A stretch of DNA of 9,392 nucleotides from DATAMF01 sp964472565 (GTDB taxonomy: Bacteria > Chloroflexota > Anaerolineae > Aggregatilineales > Aggregatilineaceae): assembly GCA_964472565.1 (NCBI GenBank), contig CAYYNB010000207.1, forward strand, positions 1-9,392. Reading direction: 5' to 3'. Positions within the stretch are counted from its first letter, which is position 1. Every line of letters starts with the position of its first letter. Below, in pieces: positions 1-6,710 of the stretch. The notes beneath the pieces were generated by a model. That model ran no database searches. It was not told the origin of the DNA and saw only the letters and a list, made by a program, of their open reading frames with translations. The position numbers and the translations under genes were made by a program.

Positions 1-110
1 GGAACTCGCGGCCTACCTGGCCGCAAATCGACCGCAAACGGACCCGCGAGCAGCTCAAAGCGCTCGTGCGAATGATCAATAGGACAAGGAGCAATAAGGT
101 CTATGGCTGA
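1..110 (+). CDS. C-terminal tail of an unidentified upstream gene (partial)
   Basis: The third reading frame is open from the left edge to a TGA at 108-110 and gives about 35 residues ending in ...NRTRSNKVYG. It is rich in Lys and Arg, and most of its codons end in G or C, as in the confident genes nearby. It would overlap the topoisomerase start codon (103) by 8 bases, which suits a coupled operon. A second open frame ends at TAG 80-82 and encodes ...RAAQSARANDQ, but its third positions are less GC-rich, so I prefer the first. Too little is visible to name a function. That coding sequence enters from the left is plausible; the choice of frame is uncertain. Confidence 0.4.
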   Translation, partial: NSRPTWPQIDRKRTREQLKALVRMINRTRSNKVYG

Positions 111-1977
111 AAAGCTGTTCATCGTCGAATCGGTCGCTAAGACATCCAAAATCCGCCACATCCTGGGACCCGGCTGGCGGGTGGAAGCGACACGCGGCCA
201 CGTCCGCGACCTGCCCCAGGACAAGCTGGGGGTCGAAGTCAACAAGGATTTCCGCCCGCTGTACGAAGTTCTGCCCCGCCAGGCCAACACCGTCCGGCGG
301 CTGATCAAGGCCATGCGAAATGCCGAGGCGGTCTACGTCGCCTGCGACCCGGATCGCGAAGGCGAGGCTATTGCCTGGCACATCTTGCAGCTGGCCGAAC
401 TACCGCCGGACAAACCGGTGTACCGCGTGACGTTTACCGCGATCACGGAAAGCGCGGTGAAAGCGGCGCTCGCTGCGCCGCGCCCGCTGGATGTGAATCT
501 AGTCGAAGCGCAGCAGGCGCGCCGCATCGTGGACCGGCTGGTGGGTTACCTGGTCTCGCCGCTGGCCTGCGAAGCGCTCGATGGGCGCTACTCAGCAGGC
601 CGGGTGCAAAGCGCCTGCCTGCGCCTGGTGGCCGAGCGTGAAAAGCAGATCGCCGCTTTCACGCCGGAAACCTACTGGGCGCTGGAGGCTCACCTGGGAA
701 CCGGTGAGATTGAGTTGGAGGCCCGGCTGTCGGTGATCCAGGGACAGAAAGTCGAACGCCTCAGCCGCGAACAGGTTGAGAAGCTGATGGCCGGGATGCA
801 GCAGGCCGCCTTCTGGGTCGGGCAGATCATCCAGGACCACCAGGTGCGCCACCCGCAGCCGCCTTTCACCACCAGCACCTTACAGCAGGCGGCCAGCAGT
901 AGGCTGGGGTTGTCGCCGGAACGTACGATGCAGATCGCCCAGCGGCTCTACGAAGCCGGGCAGATTACGTATATGCGTACCGATGGGGTGTCCATTGCAC
1001 CGGAAGCGGCGGAAGCGGCCCGCCGGGTGATTGTCACGACCTACGGCGGAGATTACGTCCCGAACCAACCGCCAGTCTACGAGGCGAAAACCAAACACGC
1101 TCAGGAAGCGCACGAAGCTATCCGGCCTGCCGAGGTGACCCGTCTGCCGCAGGAGGTGGAGGGTGATGGCGCGGCCCTCTACGCGCTCATCTGGAAACGC
1201 TTTGTTGCCTCTCAGATAGCCCCGGCACGTTATGTCATCCAAACGGTTCCGGTCTGGGCTGGAAAAGCGCCCGGACAGCCCTATCCGCTGCTGTTCGAGG
1301 CCAAAGGCCGCACGTTGGTCTTCGAGGGGTTCCTGAAGGTCTACCAGGAACTGCCCGACCCGGATGTCGAGGCGGAAGTGGAAACCAGCCTGCCGCCGTT
1401 GGTCGAAGGCGCAGCGCTGCGTTTGCTCGAATGGCGGCCTGGTGAGCACCGCACTAAAACACCGCCGCGCTTCACCGAAGCCTCCCTGGTGCATGAGTTG
1501 GAGCGGCTCGGCATTGGCCGCCCTTCGACCTATGCCAGTATGGTCCAGACTCTCAAAGAGCGCGGGTATGCTGAGATCCGGGATAAACGACTGGTGCCAG
1601 CCGAAAGCGGTGTGACGTTGTGCAACTTCCTGGTCGCTCATTTCCCGGACCTGTTTGCTGCCCCGTACACCGCCCGCCTGGAAGACGCGCTGGATGCAGT
1701 GGCACGGGGAGCCGCGCCGCGCCTGGCCGTGCTCCAGTCTTTCTGGTCCGATTTTGCGCCGTTGTTAGGCGCTGCCGGGAAAGTCTCCCAACAGCAGGCA
1801 CAAGCCCGCCGCACCCCGCCCGTCCCTACCGGTGAAACCTGTCCTGCCTGTGGCGGCGACCTGGTCGAGCGTTGCGGCAAGGCGGGCAAGTTCATCGGCT
1901 GTATGAACTACCCCGGCTGCGGTTACACACGCGGCCTGGAACACAAGCCGGTCACGCTGCACGGTTTATCGAGTTAA
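103..1977 (+). CDS. topA: DNA topoisomerase I (type IA), element-type short form
   Basis: Type IA topoisomerases relax negatively supercoiled DNA by cutting one strand through a 5'-phosphotyrosine link and passing the other strand. The 624-residue protein opens with a TOPRIM domain: FIVESVAKTSKI carries the conserved Glu9 and Lys13, and the DPDREGEAIAWH motif supplies Asp82, Asp84 and Glu86 for magnesium. ITYMRTDG contains the predicted catalytic Tyr290. Near the C-terminus is a single zinc finger of the topoisomerase C4 type (Cys580, 583, 600 and 606, with an extra Cys591), ending in a FIGCxxYPGC pattern. E. coli TopA has 865 residues, so this form lacks most of the C-terminal repeat region. 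ATG 103 is preceded by AAGGAG (86-91). The gene leads a tight operon with two unknown acidic proteins and a ribbon-helix-helix protein, which suggests an element-borne copy rather than the housekeeping one. The family is certain; the element role is inferred. Confidence 0.96.
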   Translation: MAEKLFIVESVAKTSKIRHILGPGWRVEATRGHVRDLPQDKLGVEVNKDFRPLYEVLPRQANTVRRLIKAMRNAEAVYVACDPDREGEAIAWHILQLAELPPDKPVYRVTFTAITESAVKAALAAPRPLDVNLVEAQQARRIVDRLVGYLVSPLACEALDGRYSAGRVQSACLRLVAEREKQIAAFTPETYWALEAHLGTGEIELEARLSVIQGQKVERLSREQVEKLMAGMQQAAFWVGQIIQDHQVRHPQPPFTTSTLQQAASSRLGLSPERTMQIAQRLYEAGQITYMRTDGVSIAPEAAEAARRVIVTTYGGDYVPNQPPVYEAKTKHAQEAHEAIRPAEVTRLPQEVEGDGAALYALIWKRFVASQIAPARYVIQTVPVWAGKAPGQPYPLLFEAKGRTLVFEGFLKVYQELPDPDVEAEVETSLPPLVEGAALRLLEWRPGEHRTKTPPRFTEASLVHELERLGIGRPSTYASMVQTLKERGYAEIRDKRLVPAESGVTLCNFLVAHFPDLFAAPYTARLEDALDAVARGAAPRLAVLQSFWSDFAPLLGAAGKVSQQQAQARRTPPVPTGETCPACGGDLVERCGKAGKFIGCMNYPGCGYTRGLEHKPVTLHGLSS

Positions 1978-1991
1978 GGAGGGAGTGAGCG

Positions 1992-3128
1992 ATGACCTAC
2001 GCTCCTGACTATCCGCCAGAAGCTCTTCCGCCTGAACCGCCGCCGGAAGAATACGACTACGAGCCACCCTTCGAGATGGATTCCAGCGAACCGCCGGATG
2101 ACGTGCGGTTTCTGGATGAAGCCCCGGAGGAATACGACTATGAGCCGGAGCCGTTTTACGCTGCCCCGGCTCCCGGCCAGGCTGCGCTGCCCGGCTTCGA
2201 AGCGCCGCCCCCGGAACCACCCAAAGAATGGGCCTGGCTGGATGCCCGTTTTGTGGGCCTGGAACAGCACGATGCCGGAGGAAACCTGTCAGGGTACGAG
2301 GTCGGCTGCGTGGACCTGTACGCCAATACCATGACCGGCGACCTGGGAGGAACCTTTCTGCGCGTGCAGGCTTTTGACCCGGACGAACTTGACCAGGCGG
2401 AAGGCCTGTTCAACCGGCTGAACGGCTACGCCTATGACAAGAACCTGGCGGCCTACGACTTACCTGACCTGGCCGAAAAAGCCGCGAACAAGATCGCGGT
2501 GCGGGAAAACATGGCCCCGCCGGAGTGGCGCGGTCTGACAGCCGATGAATACGCCCTGTTCGAGCGTGAGTTCGGGTTGAATCAGGCTATTGAGACCGAC
2601 CTGCCGCCCGAACTGGCTCAGGCTGACCTCCTGCGTACCGCTTACGAGTTGGGTGGGGTTGAAGCCGACATCGAAGTTACCGGTCTCCACCCGGCGGCGC
2701 AGGCGCTGACCGGTATCGGGCTGGCTGCCGGAGATTTTGACCCGGACCGTGACGTGCCGCCTTTCTACGATGAGACGACACAAACCGCCTACTGGATTGG
2801 CATCTACCAGCCTGACCCGGACGACCGCGAGACGTGTGTCGCCAGCATCCTGTCGCTGACCCGTGACCCCGACTCCGGTGCCTATGAAGCCCAGCTTGCT
2901 CCTTGCGTGGCCGGAGATTGGGACAAAGCCTACCAGTCCAGTGAGCACCTGATTGGTATCGCGCAGCGCAGCGACGACGTCGAGCGGGTGTTTGAGGCTG
3001 CCGAGGGTATGGCGATTGCCGCCGACCAGCGCCAGGAATGGCAGCACGAACGCGGGGTGGCGTTGGAGCCGGATTCGGCCCAGGTAGTCGGGGAGTACGT
3101 AGCGCAGCAGTGGGAGATGGATCTATGA
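1992..3128 (+). CDS. Very acidic modular protein of unknown family (378 aa)
   Basis: I recognise no known domain. By hand count it has about 80 Asp/Glu against 20 Lys/Arg. Residues 1-78 are rich in Pro, Glu and Tyr, probably disordered, and contain PEEYDYEP twice (18-25 and 45-52). A first folded module spans about 82-147 (WLDARFVG... GYEVGCVDLYAN ... DELDQAEGLF), followed by PPEWRGLTADEYALFERE at 176-193. A second module spans about 263-345 (AYWIGIY ... ILSLTRD ... VFEAAEGMA). Both module types recur in the 705-aa protein two genes downstream, so the two are paralogues or share duplicated domains. No signal peptide or membrane segment is visible, so it is probably cytoplasmic. The start is well set: a full AAGGAGG (1976-1982) overlaps the topoisomerase stop codon and lies 9 nt before the ATG. 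The C-terminus overlaps the next gene by ATGA. The acidity could suit DNA mimicry or binding to a basic protein; that is speculation. Confidence 0.9.
   Translation: MTYAPDYPPEALPPEPPPEEYDYEPPFEMDSSEPPDDVRFLDEAPEEYDYEPEPFYAAPAPGQAALPGFEAPPPEPPKEWAWLDARFVGLEQHDAGGNLSGYEVGCVDLYANTMTGDLGGTFLRVQAFDPDELDQAEGLFNRLNGYAYDKNLAAYDLPDLAEKAANKIAVRENMAPPEWRGLTADEYALFEREFGLNQAIETDLPPELAQADLLRTAYELGGVEADIEVTGLHPAAQALTGIGLAAGDFDPDRDVPPFYDETTQTAYWIGIYQPDPDDRETCVASILSLTRDPDSGAYEAQLAPCVAGDWDKAYQSSEHLIGIAQRSDDVERVFEAAEGMAIAADQRQEWQHERGVALEPDSAQVVGEYVAQQWEMDL
2043..2147 (+). repeat. In-frame duplicated octapeptide (PEEYDYEP) in the acidic protein
   Basis: Two 24-base units, 2043-2066 and 2124-2147, encode the same eight residues 27 codons apart. 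They differ at three bases, and all three are synonymous third positions. The peptide sequence therefore appears to be what is conserved. It may be a linear binding motif in a disordered tail. Confidence 0.75.
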
Positions 3129-3337
3129 GCCAGGCCAAAGGCACATTCACCTTCCGGCTGGATGAGGATGACCGGGCGGCGCTGGAACGTATTGCCGCCC
3201 GTCTGGGTTGTGACCGGGGTGCGGCCCTGCGCCAGCTCATCCGGCGCGCCGACCAATCTCTGGAACGGGAAGGCTGTTTTGTGGCGAATTCCCGGCAGTT
3301 TCGTGTCAAACTTATTCCCAAGGACGGTGAAGTATGA
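3125..3337 (+). CDS. Small ribbon-helix-helix (CopG/Arc-like) DNA-binding protein
   Basis: This 70-residue protein has the ribbon-helix-helix layout: a short strand (FTFRL, residues 7-11), a first helix (DEDDRAALERIAARLG), a turn at CDRG and a second helix (AALRQLIRRA). Proteins of this fold bind DNA as dimers through the paired strands. They act as antitoxins, plasmid copy or partition regulators, or relaxosome accessory factors (Arc, CopG, ParG and TraY types). The tail (residues 45-70) is basic and may be flexible. I chose ATG 3125 because it makes an ATGA overlap with the preceding stop codon and has GGGAG (3112-3116) at a good distance. A longer frame from 3038 would run through the coding end of the previous gene and begins with low-quality sequence. 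The stop overlaps the next start by ATGA again. It is a good candidate for the autoregulator of this operon or for an oriT-binding protein. No toxin gene is next to it. Confidence 0.85.
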   Translation: MSQAKGTFTFRLDEDDRAALERIAARLGCDRGAALRQLIRRADQSLEREGCFVANSRQFRVKLIPKDGEV

Positions 3338-5451
3338 TCTCTGAAACCACGCTGCTGAAGCAGTATCCGAACGGTGATACAGCGGTGGACTACGGGAATG
3401 GGTTAGTCTACCGTACCCCGGATGCCGCCTATACCGTTGAACTCGATCCACCCGGTCATCCGCTCAGTGAGGAGCCGTTTGGGGTGGACCTGGTGCGCAC
3501 TACCCGCAGCGAGCACGGCTTGCAGCGCGAGCAGCGCCTGACACTGGCCGAGTACCCGTCCTTCATGTCGGCGGAGGAACATCTGCGTGAGGCGGAAAAA
3601 ACGCTGTTGGAGCAGGGTCGTGAGGGCTTACAGCCTGCCATGACGCTGGTCGAAACCATGCCCTACGAGCCGGACAGCGCCATCTACCTGGTAGGGGTGT
3701 ACCCGCTTGAGCCGGAGGCCGACCGGGGGACGTTGAGTCTGATCCGCCTGGATGGAGAGCGGTTGGATGTCGCACCGGTCGCGCACGGTCCCATCGCTGA
3801 ACTGGCTCCCATTGAGCAGCGGCTGTGGGATGTCAAAGTCGAAGGCGATACCACCAGGCTGCTGGAAGCGGCAGCGCTGGAAGCTATGCGGGCTGACGAA
3901 CTGGCTCCCCACACCCCGCTTTTTGCCTGGGAAGGTGACGACCTCTCGCTGGGTAAAGTGGCGGTAGTGAACGTCGCCCCCCTGCCGGAAGGGGAAAACC
4001 ATCCCGACTGGCCGGATGCCAGCGCCTGGGAACAGCCGCCTGCTCCAAAACCTGCCGCCTTGGTGCTGCCCGTGACGTTCGATGAGGGGATGACACCCAC
4101 GAATACCCAGGGACGTTACGTGCCACACCACTGCGACGAAGCGGGGACGGTCCACTTCTTTGCGGTGGTTGATCGGACTTCTGACAGCCTGTTGGCGGAA
4201 AACACTCCGCACGAACTCCGGTATTTTCGCGCGCAGCAGATGGAGGAGGGACTGATCGTCCATGACTCGCAGCCGGTGATGGGTGTGGCCGATCTCGCCA
4301 CGTCACCCTGGCCGCTGCCTGCGCTCCAGTTGTACCTGGAAGAGGGTGATCTTGATGCGGCGCAGAAGCTGGCACGCGACACGGCACGTGATAACAGCCT
4401 GCCCTTCCCGGACAGGCTGCCAGCGTTGGGTGTCGAAGCGCCGCAGCGTGAGCCGGAACAGGGTTGGTATCACTTCGATACGGCGCTCGTGGCTGCCACC
4501 CCCCAGGGTGTGGATGATGGTCACAGCGTCGGCGTGGTCGATGTGTACGCCAACCACGAAGACCACCGGTGGGCGGCACGTTATCTGCCAATGGATGAAC
4601 TCGATACGCTGGACGAAGCGCTGGTTTACCAGCAGCAGACGCTGTTCAGCCGGATGGCCGAAGACCCGGACTCGGCGCTGGCGGTGGATGGGTTCAACCG
4701 CAGCCCGGCAGCCTACGAACGTATCGCGCAGGCTGATGCTGATGCCGCGCTGACCGATCTGATCGAGTATTACGATGGACATCTGCCGCTGGATTGGGAA
4801 GGACAGCCTGAGCCAGAGTGGGAACCGCTCACTTCCAAAGAGTGGGAGGCTTACCGCGACCATGTGCGGACAATCTCGGAAACCGTACCCGGCACAAAAG
4901 AGATCTATGAGAGTCTGCCCGGTGCCACGCCCACTTTCTCCAACGATGCCCTGGTGGATGCCAGTCTCCAACCCTATGCTCCCTACCGCCTGCCGGAGGA
5001 TTTCAAACCGCCGGATATCACTCCCACCTGGCAGTTGGACATTGTGCCTGCGCGTGATCTCGAGGGGGCGCAGTTGGGCTATTCCGCTGTATGTGTGGTG
5101 AATTTCGGCGATCTGGCCGAGACTCTGTCACCGGAAGCACCGCAGCGTGCCCAGTGGCTCGAAGTTGCGCAGTTCCAGACTGAGAACCGGGCTAGGCAGT
5201 TCAAGGACGATTTCATGTCGCTGGCGGGGTCGGAAGAACTGGATCACATCACTGGGCCGGCATTGGCGGGATTCATTGCCGATGACCTGGGGATGGATAG
5301 CCAGTGGCAGGCGATGAATAAACAATCTTTGGAACAACTCAAAGCAGGCGAATGGGGTGTTACCCATCCACGTGAGGCCTGGCAGCCTCGCCTGGATGAA
5401 GCGTCGCCCGATCATGCAGTTGAGGTTATCAATCTCGACATTGACCTGTAA
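3334..5451 (+). CDS. Large acidic multi-module protein of unknown family (705 aa)
   Basis: I recognise no named domain. By hand count it holds about 128 Asp/Glu against 47 Lys/Arg. It appears to be built from two repeated module types also found in the 378-aa protein. Type C occurs at about 115-188 (AIYLVGVYP ... LSLIRLD ... LLEAAALEAM) and about 270-350 (GTVHFFAVVD ... LRYFRAQQM ... LDAAQKLARDTA). Type A occurs at about 378-445 (HSVGVVDVYAN ... MDELDTLDEAL ... LFSRM) and about 566-632 (GYSAVCVVNFGD ... FQTENRARQFKDDF), with a degenerate copy possibly near 48-97. EPEWEPLTSKEWEAYRDH (493-510) matches PPEWRGLTADEYALFERE of the smaller protein, so homology extends past the A core. No signal peptide or transmembrane segment is seen. 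The start at ATG 3334 overlaps the previous stop as ATGA and follows AAGGA (3320-3324). A terminator follows the stop, making this the last gene of the operon. Confidence 0.9.
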   Translation: MISETTLLKQYPNGDTAVDYGNGLVYRTPDAAYTVELDPPGHPLSEEPFGVDLVRTTRSEHGLQREQRLTLAEYPSFMSAEEHLREAEKTLLEQGREGLQPAMTLVETMPYEPDSAIYLVGVYPLEPEADRGTLSLIRLDGERLDVAPVAHGPIAELAPIEQRLWDVKVEGDTTRLLEAAALEAMRADELAPHTPLFAWEGDDLSLGKVAVVNVAPLPEGENHPDWPDASAWEQPPAPKPAALVLPVTFDEGMTPTNTQGRYVPHHCDEAGTVHFFAVVDRTSDSLLAENTPHELRYFRAQQMEEGLIVHDSQPVMGVADLATSPWPLPALQLYLEEGDLDAAQKLARDTARDNSLPFPDRLPALGVEAPQREPEQGWYHFDTALVAATPQGVDDGHSVGVVDVYANHEDHRWAARYLPMDELDTLDEALVYQQQTLFSRMAEDPDSALAVDGFNRSPAAYERIAQADADAALTDLIEYYDGHLPLDWEGQPEPEWEPLTSKEWEAYRDHVRTISETVPGTKEIYESLPGATPTFSNDALVDASLQPYAPYRLPEDFKPPDITPTWQLDIVPARDLEGAQLGYSAVCVVNFGDLAETLSPEAPQRAQWLEVAQFQTENRARQFKDDFMSLAGSEELDHITGPALAGFIADDLGMDSQWQAMNKQSLEQLKAGEWGVTHPREAWQPRLDEASPDHAVEVINLDIDL

Positions 5452-5458
5452 ACACGCG

Positions 5459-5493
5459 AAGGTTGGTGGGTATCACTCCCCGCCAACCTTTTT
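5459..5493 (+). terminator. Rho-independent terminator of the topA operon
   Basis: Arms 5459-5470 (AAGGTTGGTGGG) and 5479-5490 (CCCGCCAACCTT) form a 12-bp stem with one G-U pair and an 8-nt loop. A run of five T (5489-5493) follows. It lies 8 nt after the stop codon of the 705-aa gene and before the convergent oxidoreductase gene. In the opposite direction no T run follows the stem, so it acts mainly on the + strand. Confidence 0.88.
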
Positions 5494-5540
5494 GTCCTGC
5501 ATTGAGCATTCTTGTCGTATTGGCGATTGCTCCATTACAC

Positions 5541-6521
5541 CTAAGCCACCGTGATGACGACATTACCCCTTTTATGTCCTTTTTCGACATACCGATAAGC
5601 CTCGACGATCTGTTCCAGCGGATAACAGCGATCGATAACCACTTTGAGCTTTCCAGCCTCAATAAGCTCTCTGATAAAAGACAGATCTTTGCATTTCACA
5701 CTTGCCGGTCTCAACCCAGTGTACGCCAGGATCGCCTTTTTGCGGTTAAGCTTCAGGATATGAGGGACAACTCCCAGGCTGGGCTTATCGGTCAGATAAA
5801 CGCCTCCGGGCTTCAGTGAGTCTCGGCAGCGTGAAAACGTGCTGGGGCCCGCAATGGCAAAAATAACGTCATAGGTCTGGCCGTTCTGGGTGAAATCCTC
5901 TTGGGTGTAATCAATAACCTTATCGGCTCCCAAAGACTTCACCAATTCCAGATTGACCGTGCTGCAAACCCCAGTGACTTCTGCTCCAAAGTATTTGGCA
6001 AGCTGGACCGCAGCCGTGCCAGTACTTCCCGAAGCACCAATGATGAGGACTTGCTGTCCCTTCCGGATCTTTGCGAGGTCTCGCAGACAAGGCAATGCGG
6101 TCATTGCTCCTTCAACGATGGCAGCAGCTTCCTCATAGGTCATGTTGGCTGGTTTGATAGTGATCACGTCTTCTGGCAGGCAGATGTACTCGGCATGAGC
6201 ACCCAAACGCAAGGTGGTCCCTCCAAAAACCTGATCACCTTCTTTGTATCGCGTGACATCTTTGCCCACAGCTTCGATTTCACCTGCCAGCTCAAACCCG
6301 AATATGGTGGTCCTTGGTGTTCTGAGACCATTGGTGAACTGGCCCGTGACCAGCCTTGAAATGAACGGGTGACCTCTGAGCGAAACGTTGCAGTCTCCTG
6401 CGGTCACTACTGTCGCATGTATTCTTATCAACACTTCATTATGCTTGGGGGCAGGTTTTGCCACCTCTTGGAGTTGAAGAACCTCTGGCGGACCATACTT
6501 GGCGCAGACAATTGCTTTCAT
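5541..6521 (-). CDS. Zinc-independent medium-chain dehydrogenase/reductase (quinone oxidoreductase-like)
   Basis: The 326-residue product has the full length and layout of medium-chain dehydrogenase/reductases: an N-terminal GroES-like catalytic domain starting MKAIVCAKYGPPEVLQL, then a Rossmann NAD(P)-binding domain with GASGSTGTAAVQ at 152-163, and the typical ending KRGNVVITVA. The Zn-alcohol-dehydrogenase GHE motif is replaced by GFE (75-77) and there is no structural-zinc cysteine loop, so it should be a zinc-free NAD(P)H-dependent reductase of quinones, enones or similar substrates. The exact substrate cannot be told. AGGGGA lies 5 nt before the ATG. GC is visibly lower than in the left operon: two 60-base lines counted by hand gave about 47% and 53%, against 73% for 3481-3540. 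It reads towards the operon terminator and shares no function with its neighbours, so it looks like cargo or inserted host DNA. Confidence 0.93.
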   Translation of the reverse strand: MKAIVCAKYGPPEVLQLQEVAKPAPKHNEVLIRIHATVVTAGDCNVSLRGHPFISRLVTGQFTNGLRTPRTTIFGFELAGEIEAVGKDVTRYKEGDQVFGGTTLRLGAHAEYICLPEDVITIKPANMTYEEAAAIVEGAMTALPCLRDLAKIRKGQQVLIIGASGSTGTAAVQLAKYFGAEVTGVCSTVNLELVKSLGADKVIDYTQEDFTQNGQTYDVIFAIAGPSTFSRCRDSLKPGGVYLTDKPSLGVVPHILKLNRKKAILAYTGLRPASVKCKDLSFIRELIEAGKLKVVIDRCYPLEQIVEAYRYVEKGHKRGNVVITVA

Positions 6522-6541
6522 AAGTTTCCCCTAACACTACT

Positions 6542-6569
6542 TTGATATGGTCTTCTTTAACAGTGTTCA
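6542..6569 (-). promoter_or_regulatory. Possible promoter of the oxidoreductase gene
   Basis: Read on the - strand, TGAACA (6569-6564) and TATCAA (6547-6542) are separated by 16 nt, each matching four of six consensus bases. They lie about 20 nt upstream of the ribosome binding site AGGGGA. The match is weak. Confidence 0.25.
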
Positions 6570-6640
6570 CACCAATCTACTGTACGATAGAGGTCATGAG
6601 CAAGTTGCTCCTTAAGCGGTAATGCTCCCTAGTGCCAGGG

Positions 6641-6669
6641 TCCACACGTGACTGTAGAAAACCTATTAT
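6641..6669 (+). promoter_or_regulatory. Candidate sigma70-type promoter of the zinc-ribbon protein gene
   Basis: TCCACA (6641-6646) and TATTAT (6664-6669) are separated by exactly 17 nt and match the -35 and -10 consensus at four and five of six positions. Transcription would begin near 6676, leaving a short leader before ATG 6711. The 189-nt region 6522-6710 lies between divergent genes and should hold both promoters. Confidence 0.45.
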
Positions 6670-6697
6670 GATTGAGAGTAATCCAGCAGCGGGATAT

Positions 6698-6701
6698 GAG
6701 G
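6698..6701 (+). promoter_or_regulatory. Ribosome binding site deciding the start at 6711
   Basis: GAGG lies 9 nt before ATG 6711. The earlier in-frame TTG (6672) and ATG (6696) have no comparable site upstream, so 6711 is the preferred start. Confidence 0.55.
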
Positions 6702-6710
6702 TTGCTATGT

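Noticed and set aside
880..1641. Long open frame on the - strand opposite the topoisomerase gene
   Set aside because: It is antisense to certain coding sequence with catalytic motifs; high GC makes long shadow frames common, and its product resembles no family.
3038..3337. Longer 99-aa version of the ribbon-helix-helix protein
   Set aside because: Its first 29 residues overlap the end of the preceding gene in another frame and are Gly/Arg-rich; the ATGA start at 3125 begins directly before the domain.
2677..4971. Several 130-235 residue - strand open frames opposite the ribbon-helix-helix and acidic protein genes
   Set aside because: They are shadows of the coupled + strand operon, lack ribosome binding sites, and encode Arg-, Pro- or His-rich sequence with no recognisable fold.
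5459..5493. Terminator acting in both directions for the convergent gene pair
   Set aside because: After the stem on the - strand the sequence reads CGCGTGTTTAC, with no T run, so only + strand termination is supported.
5463..6359. + strand open frames opposite the oxidoreductase gene
   Set aside because: They are antisense to a full-length, well-conserved oxidoreductase; the first one begins inside the terminator hairpin.
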